A DNA stretch of 64,000 nucleotides from Anastrepha obliqua. Lineage: Eukaryota > Arthropoda > Insecta > Diptera > Tephritidae. The stretch spans positions 620,001 to 684,000 of the forward strand of contig NC_072893.1 of the NCBI RefSeq assembly GCF_027943255.1, read 5' to 3'. The notes beneath the pieces were generated by a model, which was not told the DNA's origin, did not search any database, and saw only the letters and a program-made list of their open reading frames with translations. Shown here one piece after another: positions 11,010-24,600 of the stretch (position 1 is its first letter; the number at the start of each line of letters is the position of its first letter). Both the position numbers and the translations under genes were made by a program.

Positions 11010-12540
11010 AACGATAAAGTAAGGAGTCTTGTTATTTTCTTTGGTTTTGTAACTTAAGAATGTATTGAAAGAATAAGTAAATAAAATATGTTTTCAACTG
11101 TACATTTATATTGTGCTTTTAATAAATTTAAAAATATTTGTAAGGTGCACGCAAACTTTATGGCCTATGTATTGCAAGTCGATTACAATAACCTTAGAGT
11201 ACATAGATCTGAGAAAGGGACTATTGCGTCGTACAAAAACAAACATTGCAAAAGACTTAGAAGTAGCATAATTATTTAGCGTGGCAAAACTAAATTTTTA
11301 ATCAAGACATGCCGCAGGTCTTTAATCTCATTTACCACATCTAAATATATAGACGAAATCGTCCCTTTAGTATTTAAATAGCCTATAAATTTTTTGATGT
11401 TTTGAGAAAATGAATTTCAAACTTTTTGTCGAAAGTAGCTCTCACTCAAATCTCGTTATGTCTGAAAATATTTATTATTTTCTGACTGACGTTTTGACCC
11501 ACTTTGTGGAACTAGAATTTGACAAAATTTTGACCACATATAAAATCGACGATGGAGAATCCAAAAATTCAATAAAAAAATAATAGCCTATGAGCACATA
11601 GGCTATTGTTATACTAAGGGGACGAAATACGATGTGAGATACGGATTTGATTATGAAGTTTAGGAAAAGTTGTTTGATGATATTTCTTAAATTAAGAGGT
11701 AATGGATTTTTTTATGCACCATAGGTACAACTTTTTAAGCTCATATACATTTCTAATGACCATATCAGATGGCAACGAAGTGGCATTGTGTTAATTTTTT
11801 TCGTATGTTACTAACCCATTCTTCGTTTTTTCATAAACACACCTCAGCCCATCAACTGATTCTGTAAAATTCGCGCAGAGCTCAACAACAGCCTGTTAAA
11901 GGGCTCACCTTTCACATCTTTTCACCATAGGTATACATAGCCGTGCAGCCAGGATGTATGGGTGTAGTATATTTAAGGTTTTAAGCCTTTCATACATCTA
12001 CAGAATGGAAGTTTCAAAAATTTTTTAAATTTAATTCTAGCACAATAGAATGTAAACTAACAGTGAGATATGTAAAGGTAGTAAGTCTAATTACAGCTTC
12101 TTATAATTACATTAAGGACTTGAAGACAAATGTTCAGAGAAGTAAGCCTCCTAGATTGATAAAAAAAGACATTTAGATCGCAATCACATCCAATTTACAG
12201 AATTGAAATAATTGCGAACCTTTTTGTAATTACTCGTATTCATAGGAGTCTTAATAGATTCTGGAATGGAATTCCAGAGCCTCGCAGCATTAATGAAGGA
12301 TAGCCTTGATGAGGACAATTAAGAGTATTTGAGGGCAATCAGAGTTTCATGTGAATTAGATCTAATCAGTCATAATTTATTGTAAAGTTATTTGGGAGTT
12401 TAAAATTCAATAAATATAGTATTACAATTTCTATAATTTTATTTTTCCACAAAGAAATTCAGTCACATCGTCGTCACGCGTAACATTATTAAAAGCAACA
12501 TCAATTGTGTGAGATGCAATAGAGTCAAGCTTGCTATATA
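11010..12540. other. Non-coding, transposon-poor by eye
   Basis: No gene recognised. About 12060-12430 may be the 3' end of the minus-strand YADD retroelement whose RT lies at 13128-13530. If so, the 12543-13085 element split it. Confidence 0.35.
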
Positions 12541-12542
12541 TA

Positions 12543-13085
12543 GGGTTATTCAATAGGTGCGCTTCAACTTTTTTCCGATAGGGAGGGCGAACGACGCAAT
12601 ATTTTTTATTTTTCGCTTGTCATTTGTAAACTTCATTAGTATACATTTCATCATGGAACGCTACACACTTGAGCAACGATTGCAAATCGTGCACATTTTT
12701 TATGAAAATAATCGTTCTGTTGCTGCTACTTTAAGAGCATTACGGCCATTTTACGGTCCATTTAACAAGCCGTCCCGTTTTGGGGTTATGTGAAGTCATT
12801 GGTCTACAGTAACAAGCCGGCGACGATTTGTGAGCTCAGAGCCAATATTGAACGCGAAATTGCTGGAATTTCGGCCGATTTATGCAAAAGAATGGTCGAA
12901 AATTGGGTTCAACGATTGGACTTCGTAAAAACGTGCACGCGGTGGTCATGCAAAAGAAATCGAATTTCATACTTAAATGAATATGTTCAAACTCGATAAT
13001 AAAAAAAAAAATTAGTTAAAAAAGTCAAACCGTTTGTGTTTTATTCAAAAAAGTTCAAAAGTTAAGCGCTCTTACTGAAAAACCC
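12543..13085 (+). mobile_element. Internally deleted mariner-like element
   Basis: The ends GGGTTATTCAATAGGTGCGC and the inverse of GAGCGCTCTTACTGAAAAACCC-like sequence form imperfect inverted repeats flanked by TA (12541-12542 and 13086-13087), the Tc1/mariner target. Inside, an ATG frame at 12653 reads MERYTLEQRLQIV, typical of the N-terminal helix-turn-helix. The sequence then jumps to the transposase C-terminus (GYVKSLVYSNKPATI, ENWVQRLDF). The catalytic centre is missing, so it is non-autonomous. Confidence 0.75.
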
Positions 13086-13127
13086 TATACAAGCTCAGAG
13101 TATGCGATGTGTGGTGCAATGAAATTC

Positions 13128-13530
13128 TTAAACGTAAACAGTATAGACGTAACTTGCAACTTTATGCACAGGGTCAGAACCGCTCAACACAGAATTAACA
13201 GCAAAGTATACATTTTGTATCTTGTCATGAAACATCAGGACGCCATTACCAACAAACAATTTTGGAATATCTTCTACATGTGCTAAACCGTTACTTGTGG
13301 ACAATACATGTGACTTGGACGCATTCAGGCTAAGACAATTATGGAGCGCCCATTGTGAAATTGCGTTTAATGAAAATAATTTCAAAACAAAAATCCCAAC
13401 AAGACCAATTCTACTGGGCACATACAATTGAATATCATCAGCATAATCATGGGCATTGGCATACTGGCACACATAGAATATATCATTCATAAATATACTA
13501 AACCAAAGTGGACGAAGGACAGAACCTTGT
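13128..13530 (-). mobile_element. Non-LTR retrotransposon RT fragment (YADD)
   Basis: The minus-strand frame contains YADDIQLYVPSRIG, the catalytic box of a non-LTR reverse transcriptase. It is preceded by a degenerate LQGSVLRP.WFSIFMNDI stretch and followed by AISQWALHNCLSLNASK. About 130 codons survive with frame damage. Clade not assigned. Confidence 0.75.
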
Positions 13531-15126
13531 AAAACTAGACAAAAAAATACATTTATTTACTGAAACCTGCAAATAAAAAACTATAATTTGATTTCGATTC
13601 GTCGCTTCTTTTCAGCAACTTTTTCTAAAATTCTTTCTAGCGTGGGAGCTTAAAGATACGAGTAAAGCTGTGCTGTCCCAGTCAACCGCTCTTATGGTAT
13701 TGGACTTCTTAAATATTCAATTAAATCCATTTGTTTTTGTGTCATGTTTGCCGTAAAAAAACAATTTTTTTTGCCAACGATTTAATTTTGTTCTAAGAAG
13801 AGTGGTTGCTAAAAAATTCGATTCTCTCTATGGTAGTAGGTGGTATGATCTACTTTAACTCAATAATAATTTTAGTTGTAAGGATAGTAAAAAATGTATA
13901 TGTATTCGGCAATGTGTGTTTTCGTCACAGTTCAATGGTTTTGAAAAAAATGTTTGCCCTTTTCTCGGACTTCATAATTAATTTTTCTTCTTCTTTATTG
14001 GTGCAGTAACCGCCTAAGCGATCTTGGCCAATCTCAACAAGTTCCTCTCCCCTTGGTGCTTCCAATATAGTGAAGCCCTCTACTTCCGTTGCCACCCTCA
14101 AGCATCGTACCGAATATTTCGAAGCCGTCATAGCCACTGAATTTTAATTCTTAGCAATATATCAGGTTTGCGCACATCGTTCCATAACCATCGATATTCG
14201 CTGCCATCAATACGCATTCTAAGCTCCGTCACATCAGATGATGAGAGCGTGATGAGAAAGTTGAGGTACGATTTTTCTTCGTTGAGGGAATACTTTAATA
14301 CTCAATTGCCTGCTTAATCCAAAGTAGTACGGTTGACAAAGTAGATTCTCTGTTAAAATTTTTACATTTAGCATGATATATATACATATAGCACGATATT
14401 ATTCGTCAAGTCTTGAGGTGTTATCGGAAAAAAATACTTGAAAGATAAGGAGTAAATCTTTATGTTTTAATAAACTATCTTCTAAATTCCGAGTAAATGA
14501 ACCGAAAACCACTCTCCTTTGAGGCGAGCACATGGATATGTATAAATTTATAATATTATTAAGTGTATATTTTCGTAATAGCTTATATCTATTGTTTATA
14601 AAAATCTTTATGCATGGAACAATCTTTTACAAACCGAACATCTTTCCGGCCAACATAATTTTGATTTAAACCTCCGGTTCTATTAGAGCTAGACACCTTT
14701 TTCATTTTAAAGTCAAAAGAGTGAGTTAAAAAAAAAAAATTGCTATAAACAAAATAAATGTTCAAATCGAACTAACGAACGAATTGTACTAAACCCCTGT
14801 ACAACCGTCGTATTCTTAGCCTAATTTTTAATGAGAAATGTATTCTTAATAAATAATAGAACATTTTTAATATTAATTTATTTAGAATCAAAATTTTTTT
14901 GCATTAGTAGCGTTTCATCCAATAAAAAGGAAATTATTATTTCGATGTGAAAACTAATAATTAATAATAATTAGTCTAAATCTAAACTTGGCTGGTTTGT
15001 AAAAGAGGGCCCCCCATTAATTTACATAAATATGTTACTAAGAAAAATGTCTAATCATTTTGTATAACATAATTATTTTAGTTTCCATATTATAGGTGAA
15101 ACTATTTTCGGATCTGAATTTGTGTT
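13531..15126. other. Non-coding DNA upstream of forked first exon
   Basis: No gene recognised. The stretch 13980-14300 is less AT-rich than its surroundings and looks like a repeat piece, but I could not name it. The end of the interval should include 5'UTR of the long forked isoform. A possible splice acceptor (CATATTATAG) lies at about 15095, 32 bp before the ATG. Confidence 0.35.
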
Positions 15127-15686
15127 ATGCGCGATCTAAAGGAATGCTTAATGGATCTCTTGCGAACGAGAGGAATTTCAGTGGGGGAGCAATTTACGCA
15201 GAGCACTGATAGGAACTCCTCAAAAAGCCATTATAATTTCAAAACCATCCGAGGGCTTAGTACTGAGCTTGATTCTAGCAACTCTGATATTATTTCGGGA
15301 CCCATAATCCATTTTAACGAAAATCTTTCAATGGCAAGAAGATTTAATATGCGTAATTTTGCATCGTGCCGCTACACATCGTGTCCCTCTAGTAGAACTA
15401 GTCTGGAAAGCAGTTTAAGAAACGATGAAAGGAATTTATCATCTGGAGATGATTCGTTGCCAAGAAAAAATTTTCACTGTAGTCGAAATTGTATATGCCA
15501 AGCAGCAGTGGAAGGAAGTACAAGTGACGACGGGACACAGCTCGATTCATTCTGCACTCTTTGTACTTCTTCGTTTAGTTATACAAATTGTTGCGGATAC
15601 AGTAGTAATGCATGTTCTGACTCTAACTCGGAGTGTATTTTGGGCTCAAACAGCAGCAGCAGAAAACGTTTAAAACAGTCAAAAAG
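15127..15686 (+). CDS. f: forked alternative first coding exon A
   Basis: 186 codons plus 2 nt from the first ATG, with an in-frame TGA shortly upstream. The end AAAAG|GTAAAT is a good donor that leaves phase 2. The acceptor at 26172 supplies exactly the third codon base and keeps the frame open. The product segment is rich in Ser, Asn and Cys (13 Cys or more, several in a C-x-C/CC cluster at residues 120-165) and has no domain that I recognise. Its assignment to forked rests on phase, strand, donor quality and position, with no homologous sequence known to me. It could instead belong to an unrelated small gene. Confidence 0.6.
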
Positions 15687-18600
15687 GTAAATGATAACAT
15701 TGTGAGGCCAAAACTGTACACTTTTATTAAGGTCTTATACAACTTTGCAAATTTCAATCATTCTTCATTCGACACGCTATTCAATTTATTTTCAAAATAT
15801 CGCTTTGAAAAGATATGAAATATCGAATAACATCGTAAAAATGTGTAAAAGTGAAAAGAAGTAAAAAACATCGGAAAATCGCAAATGCTTTTAACAGCTG
15901 CTTTCATCGAATAAAAATTAGCGAGTTGTTCATATTTTTATTTTTATTTCTTTATTGTATTTGTATTTACTTCATCGATACATTAAGACATGAAGTCTTC
16001 TCATTGCACAAGCATTGACAAATTTAAATATGATACAACCTTTTGAAACTTAACTTAATTGCAAACTATAAAAACCAAAAACGTAAGGTAAAGAAAATTA
16101 AAGGTGGAGAATATCTAAACGAAAAACAGCATTGGAAAATAGAAGAAAGAAATGGAAAAAAAATTTGTTACTGCGCTCGGTAACTAATTCCATGTTCTGG
16201 CAGCACTAACAAAGAACAATATAGAGGTCGTTAAACTTTTATATTTAGAAGCAAAAATGTTATGGGTGCGAGATGAATGCATAAAAATTAGTTTTCGAAG
16301 AAGATACGGAGGTTGATGTAATCTGATTATCTTATATAGGAAGAGCAGGTTATTAACCTACCCAAGCTTTATTCGGAATTCGTGCTCATTTTACGCGCTT
16401 CAGTGTTGACTCTTTTACTTTTAGTTTTCTGTATACTTGAATAAAAATGTGTTTGTTTGCGTAATATTGTAAGTGTTGTGCTCTGTGTGAGAAAGCGGGA
16501 GAAGAGAAACTTTGGAACAAAATCTTTTTCTCCAATAAAATATTCAAACAATATTATAAAGCGACAAAAATATCTAAAAAAATTGAAAAAGCTATTAAGA
16601 TTTAAGATTTTATTATTGTTATTATTATTATTTTTATTTTAATCATTAGAAGGGCGCCATTGGCGAAAAATGGAGCTCTTGCCTAGGGCAAGTTATTGGC
16701 TCTATAATACCATACAGCGTAAAGCTAAATGTGATACGCAGGCAAAATTGCACTTTGTTCGGCGAAATCAGACTAATCAGATTTCGGGCACTGCAGGATT
16801 CTCCAGAGTGAGTTCATCTCCATAATAACTGACCAATGCACACCCTCGCTGAGTCCAAGAGGGGCCTTCTCCATTTACATCCTTTCAAGGGAGGGTAGGC
16901 GGTGTGCAGTGGGATCCTTCTGGCAACACTTCTGCTCGGAGAAGTTTTAAGGCTAATAAAGTCGCTGCCTTTGAATAGTATGGGAGTTCTTTCGGGCATT
17001 ATCCGTTAGACACCCATGCCTCGAGACTTGGCATTACTTCCAGTCCCTTTCGCAGTTGCTGTTTGTTGTTTTGCAGCTGTTCTGTTCTCGCGGGGCTAAA
17101 ACTAGGTCATCTTGCCTTTTTTCCAATGTCTACGAATATGCAGGTTTAGATATTACTAACCCTATGAATTTCATGCGGTTAACTTGACCGTAATTAGGCA
17201 TCGTGCAATATTCTTTCAATTTTGATCAATTTACACATTATGTTCACTTCAAAATAAAGCATGTCCACCTATTCACTATATACATATGTACAGGTATGAA
17301 TGCATCAAACATCATTTTCACTAGTAAGTGAATTTTCAACACGTTTAGTTATTCTTTAGTGGTTACAGGAATTAATTAGTTTTTACTTATTCTGCGATGC
17401 TAAATGTTAATGCTGAACTGTGTATGTGCTGAACTTACTTTTATGTATGTATGTATCTGTAATGACATTTACAATCAATAACGAATAAAAAAAGAGAGAA
17501 CGAATAAAAGTCGATGCACGAGAAGTCATGACCAAAACAAACTTTTCCTCTCTGTTTTCACAATTTCTTCGATTAAAGTGCAAATATAGTCGGTTATGGT
17601 AGCTTCAACAAATTTTAATTGTTATATGCACTTTTGCTCGAGTTGTGCAAGCACATATTTACATCCATGTATGAATATATATGTACATAAATATAAGTAT
17701 TTCAAAGTGCTATGCGTAGACATTTATTTTAATAATAAATATGTGTATACTTTTTTTTTTTTAAATAAGTTATAAAATTTTAATTTTGTTACAAAATTAA
17801 AATTTTATACTAAATAGGGGCGCTAGCTACCAAGGCTTTCTGCTTAAAAGTCCCATACAAAGCGCAGTAATTCAATTTTATAATTTTGGTTAAATTTAAA
17901 TCTACATTCTAAGTTCTGAAAAATAGCCCACTTTGCGCGATTCAGGAATTAAATACGTAGAAAAGAAATGTGATGATAATCAAGAAAAATTTTCTGTTTT
18001 ATTGTATATGGCAAGACTTAATTCCTTAATTTTTAAAATATGTGGTCACAGTTTGTTATATTTACAGGTTTTTAGTAATTGCATAAGAATGGTCCATTTT
18101 AGTATAGGCGATAACAGAGGAAACAATAGCCGATGTAATCATAAGGAAAAGAAGAAATGCGTTATGGAGAACCAAAAACTAAAATGGCTAATGTAACGAA
18201 AATTAAGTTAAGCATTTATACTTCAACCTAATAAATACGTCTTTTGAGACCAAAACAAATAGGTCCAAAAATCTTATACCACCACCCAATAAATGTAGTT
18301 ATTTTTAATTTTCATAATGCTACTGAAGTTCATCAGTTGGCTAATGATAACCATGCAAATTTAGAGGCCGTGTTGCTTGTTTTTTCAAATACATATACAT
18401 GTATAAATTATATACAATACATATGTATATTGGGCCACAAATTATTTATGTGTTTTGAATTTTTTGAATTAAATTTTTTCACCTCGGACACATTCTAGAA
18501 ATGTACGCAAAATTTTAAGTCTTAGCGCCCACCTGTTTGCGCGCTATAGAAAGTTACTTAAGAGCAAATTTGCTCGAAACAGTATTAAATTGAATGAATA

Positions 18601-21600
18601 TTTAACTGAACGCTTGCTGAAAACTATTTCATTAACACATTTATATCTCTTGTAATAATTATTGGAAAAATTGTATATTTAAAAAGTCTTCCTGGATTCT
18701 AGAACCAATATTGTCCACCAACACTGCTGCTGCTAAGCCTATAAACATGCGAAATTGCTCTCAGAAAAGGTTGGCTTCGATTGGGTTAAATAAAATTTAA
18801 ACAGATAAAGTTTGTTATAAAACTTAGTAGGTTTTTAGTGGCTTTTTTAATATCTTATAGCTACATACACAATACATAATGTAAGAGTATTTCATTATTG
18901 GGAGGGGTAATAATCAGCGACACACCTGGAAGTTGCATTAATATTTTTGTTTAAACAAATCTCTCATAATGAGAATTAAAAAAAACGCAACTCTGTAGAG
19001 CATCAACCAAAATTTTCTATATGCTGAACATTCCTACGTGCACATGTATAAGCTTATGCATGCACTTGTGCACATATACATACTTTCATACAAACATGAG
19101 AGTCTATGAAAACCAAAACACATGAAATCTTCGGTTAGTGTGGCAGCTCATCTTTGCCTGCCGTCTTCCACTGCCACATCAGTTTCAGTAATCGGTAGCC
19201 ACCGTTCATGTCTCTTTCTTTACAATAACTGAGGTACAAAGCTCCTCACTCAATCGCCAGTCGACTATTGAAAGGTGCACACGCCACCTGTTTCTTTGTG
19301 AAAGTCATAATCAAATTTCAATGAGTTGCGATGTGCAAGATTCAGTCAAAATATAGCGAAATTCAAACGAGGAATTTACCAACGCATGTTTTTTAAAGTT
19401 CATTGATAGAACATTTAACTCGAAATTCAGCTCTCAGCTTGTTGCAAGCGGAGCTTATTCTTCTTTTGAAACGATTTGAGTTTTGATTTTTAATTATTAT
19501 GAACCATTTCGTAAGACATATTGTGAAGTGCTCAACATAAAAACCGTTTGACACCTACTGTATATGTAACATCTACATACAGTTAATTTTTGTTTATGTG
19601 CATATGTATGTAAGTTGTTACCCTAATTTAATGTTTGAATCGTAATTATTATTTAAAAGTTTTACTTGTAATTGCTAAATCAATGTTAAAGTACTAATTC
19701 TACATACCATCAAATTCAATGTGAGTTTTGCGAAAGAATAGGTTCCGTTTTGTTAAGAATCCACACATGCGCATGTAGATGACGATACGTACATACATAT
19801 GTAAGTACGAATGCCCCTACATACATACTCCATAAATATGTGCAAAGTTGATACCAAGAAAGAAAACTTGAAAGATTCCAACAGCTTTTACAACAAATCA
19901 AAGTAAAAGTGAAATTATGTACCAACGTCATAAAAGTGCCTTCAAAGACTGATGCACCAAATACAAGTCAACTTGCAACACAACAAACGTGGAGTTCATC
20001 GCTACAAATGCATACATGCGTATATACATACATGTGGGCTGGTGCATATACATAATTGCAAACTGTCGTGATCGTCTAAGCAATTTACCTCTAAAAGTGC
20101 GAATCTGTTTTCAATGTGAAATTTACAATGAAACGTAAAATCTCTGTGGCGGATTTCAAAATTATGTCACAAAATAAGATTAAATATCTAAGTGCTAATT
20201 GTTGAAATATCTGTGTATTATATAATACTTATACAATGTGGAGAATTTTTTAGGAAGCACTAGAGTATCGCTGCCGGTTTTTGAAAATATAATGAAAACT
20301 AAAAATATGGAATATGCAACTTATCTACATTTTCGTTATCGATTTGCAAATCTTTTAACCAAAGCCTAAACAGGCCTTTTCAAATGCTGCCTGTTTGTCT
20401 GGGCTAATCTGCGAAGTGGCTGAGCCGATTTTTACATAACTTTCACTAACAGGTAGAGGTCATATATTAGCTTTCTTATCCAGCCATTAGATGGCGCTGA
20501 TGTCGAATGCTTGTTTTATCGCCTACCCGTACGCATTGTTGTTGTTGTTGCAGCAGTTCATCATATGCATTCCTCTTGCTTGGCTTCCATTATGCAATAT
20601 TTGTGAAATCATCCGTCATTTTGTGTCATTTCTCTCTGGCGCCAATAAGAAATGGTGAAAGAAGTTGTGATTACGTGGCAAATATTAAAAAAATTTAAAT
20701 CAATGAATGAAATGTTTGTGAATTTTTGTTTCAATGCTTGTTTTGACCCACTAGATGGGACTACAGTCGAGATATTTCTATAAATCGTGTATTAGTCCAA
20801 TTTGAGATTCATGCAATTAAGTAAGAAAGAATACTTATGCAAAATATGAGCCTTCTGGAGCGCTGAGTTTGGGATATTTCAAAAAATGATGTTAACGATC
20901 AGACATATATACGTATTTTAGTTAAAAAAAATACGCTAAGTGAGTAATTAAGCTGCAGTAAAAAAGCATCCATATTTTTAGTTTTTTATATAACTATTTT
21001 TTAACTATTAACTATTATAACATCTTAAATTCTTAGACGTATTTTTTGAGTGAATACATTTAATTTTGTATATGATTTCAAGCTTTCTTTTCTGAATATC
21101 GAGTTGCACAGCTAGCATTTCATTGTTGTAAAATAGAAGAAAGAAAATGATTTAACAAAGAGTGAATATTTTTGAAACATTATGGAAATAAGAGAATATA
21201 TTAAACAGACGTATTTTAATAATAGGTGTAGTTGACTTAGATGGACCACGGAACCTATTTATGAGATAACTAGATAGATGGCACCTATAACAATTGAACG
21301 CAGAACTAGGTCTCTCATCAATCTAGACAGGGTCTCTACTACTTTTCCTTTGCCACTGCCTCGCTCTTCGCTGTCTAAACTTTTACTTCTTTGGATGTCT
21401 AACAAACATGGAACAGGCAGCCATCCACAGTATATTTTATCGTGTAGTCGTGTAGAGTCGGTTCAATCATTCAGTATTGTTCATTCGTAACTCTTTGCAC
21501 AAAGCTTCTTCCTGATCACTATTAACAACTCTTCTAAATTACAAATAAAAATCTGCAAATAAAAAGGGTCGCAAATATTGTACTGAAATTAATTATCTGC

Positions 21601-24600
21601 AATTTGACTTTTGAATAGTAACATTCTAAAATGGTGTATGGACTTACTGCATATTTAAAAAAGAACGGAGCTACAATGAAGAACACTAGATAAGTATCAT
21701 AAACAAATAAATAATTCTGACACGACTGTAATGTCATTTAATTCCACTATCTCGCAGTAAATATTGCATAAAGTCTCTGTAAATCGCAAAAAAGTGGTTA
21801 AAAATAGAATTATACTCGTGAACTTAACATTCTTGTTGTACTTTCGAGATGTACAAGCTGTGATGAAGGCTTATCATAGAAGCAGTAGAGCAGCTGATTC
21901 GACTTTTTTTATAGTATATTATTACATGTTCTGTTTTTTGTTTTACTTTACTGCTGATATCTTGTTGGTATGCTTTGGTTGAGATTATTTGTATTATATG
22001 ACAAATGCTATGTGTCACATACATAAATTAACGTACACATATTTATTTATACGAAATGCAAGTTAACAAAGGGCAAGTCTCTATACCACAACATTACCAC
22101 CTTTGATGTTTTCAATGGGACTGGATGCTTGAGAAATTGTATGTTTTGCTTTATTGAATGGTAAATTTTTGTCATTTACTGTTAACCTACACATTTCTGT
22201 GTACATATGTATATGTTACCCTCGAGCTCAATCCATTTGTAGAAGAGCACTTTTACTTTTCTTTTGTTTCGTCTTATGTTGATACCACACGTCGCATAGT
22301 TAATGCCCAACCACACGATAATGGCGCTGTTATGTATATCAAATAATAGAATTAAATATACCGTAAATTCCAATGATTTTGAACATTCAGAGCTTATACG
22401 AATATTGTTGGAAGCAATATCTGCAAATAAGCACTTCGACGACTCCAGCCTCGATAAAATCGAAAATATAATATTAATAAATTTCCAAGGCGAACTAATA
22501 TAATATATGGCGGTACAGTAGAAGAAAAACTGAAATGTACTTGTATTTCGTTTCGCGGTATTACAAAGGGATGAATTATTTTTTGTAGAGTATAGTAAAT
22601 AATATAACAACAAACCAAGTGCCTTTGCATACATCACATTTAATTGAATTCCTGTGGATTCAACATAAATCAATCCGTATTGACGGATTATCCTACAATT
22701 TATGGTATGGTGTGCATCGCAATGTTGGAGGAAGTCACTATTTTATTCCGCCTCCGAACAGCAAATACGGTTTTTCATCTCAGATATGTACTCGAAGGCT
22801 TGCCATTATCCGCTCGGGTAACCGCTCGTAAAAAATACTTTTTCTTTATGTCTACAGTGAGCATTGGACCTGGAACTAAATGTAACAGTTGCTGAAAGCG
22901 AAGGCCAAGACTTGTAAGCATATAGTCGAGGGGTCGAGGGAATATAAAACATGCTGTTACAACAGGGTGCAAAGGGTGAAAGGTGTTAAGGTAGAGCGTT
23001 TAAGGGGATATGTGAATAGGTGGTTTCTGTCGTGCGGAACAGATTGAGTAAGTCGGGATCGATTCTAGATAGGTAGGAGTTTAACCTGCTATTGTGTCCA
23101 GAACGCAATTGTGCAAGGACATCGTAGGTCTCACGGCGGGTTTTGGGGGGTCCGAGTTTAAAAATGTGGTAGGAGAATCTTGATGAATGACGTATACAGG
23201 CTGCGCCAGCTTTTATGCCGGTATGTAAACGCTGAATAACTTTTTCATTTACCAACCGATCGACTTCAAAATACATGTTTTCGATACGTCAATTCAGTAC
23301 AGTTTTAACCATGGATCGCTTTACACCGAAATACGCGCTGTAATAGTGACGCTATACATTGAAAATAGTCGATCTATTGTTCTAACTCAACACGCATATC
23401 GCAAAAAGTATCGGGGCACATTTTAACCTCTCTGGCAACGTGAATAAACAAAATTGCCGCATTTGAGGAACTGAGAGTCCACACGTGATCCATGAAATGC
23501 CATTGCATAACTGAAAAGTAACTGTTTGGCCGGCATTTGCGCCAAAACCATCATTGGGTCATATTTTTACCGAGAAAACGAAACGGTCGATGGGAACCGA
23601 TATAGATGGATGTTGGCTCATTATGTCTGCCCACAAATGCGTGAGAAAGGTTTAGACGCCATACCACACTGCGAATGCAGCAATTGAATTTCTGCAAAGA
23701 AAATTCCCAGGACGTCTAGTGTCAAAAAGAGGCGACATCGACTGGCCCCCCAGATCACCTAACTTAACCCCCCCAGACATCTTTTTGTGGGGCTATCTGA
23801 AAAGTAAGGTTTACGCCAACAAGCCGCAGATTATTGACAAGGTGATGAAAAACGCAGAAAAAAGATGCAGTTTGTGATTGCTAATAAAGGTGGCTACTTG
23901 ATTGATATTGTATTCAAAAAATAGTTAAAATAAATTGTAAATAACCAAATCAAATAAAAATACCTCACGTATACAAATCAGTTGTTTTCTTTCAAAGTTA
24001 TTCAATGTTTTCATACCGATATAAAAGATGGCGCACCCTGTATAGCCTGCCTATAAATCGTTAGGTATAGTGGGTATTATGTTTAGTCCTGGATCTCGTC
24101 AGATAGGTCGAAGAGATGTCCCATGAGGAAGCTCAGTCTCGAGCAAAGGCCTGCAGGAGTGATTCCTAGGATATTGCTTTTGGACTTAAGTGGCAATTAC
24201 GGTTGTATGCGCCGAGAAGGATAGAAAACTATCAAAGGTGACACCAAGTAACTTGGGATTGTTAACAGATTTACAGAATACCAAGGACGCGCCCAGCTTG
24301 TCCCGCTATTTCGCTCTCAGTGAACTTGACATAATCCTTCTGTGTGCGACGTCACACGTGCGCAATATTATTCTTTTTGCATTCGATCGCGCAAATGCAC
24401 CAGTGTGGCGTCACACTTCTCTGATGGCCACACTCTTATATCCTATCATTCTTGACGGCCGCTGTGTTGTATCAGTCCAAAAATTGTTTTTTGTAATTTA
24501 ATTGAAATTTTTGGTGAGTAGGTATACAACTTTATTTTATAGTATATGGTAAAATAATTACTTATGGGTGCAGATAGGCGAGCAATAATTTGGAAAAATT

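Noticed and set aside
16790..17010. GC-richer segment, possible retroelement fragment
   Set aside because: No motif of RT, endonuclease or transposase could be read on either strand.
20380..20500. Repeat-like words (GGCTGAGCCGATTTTTACAT)
   Set aside because: They feel like a common insect repeat but there is no second copy in the window and no ends.
22182..22673. 163-codon minus-strand frame in forked intron 1
   Set aside because: Composition is Ile/Tyr/Ser-rich as expected for AT-rich chance frames; no start context or family match.
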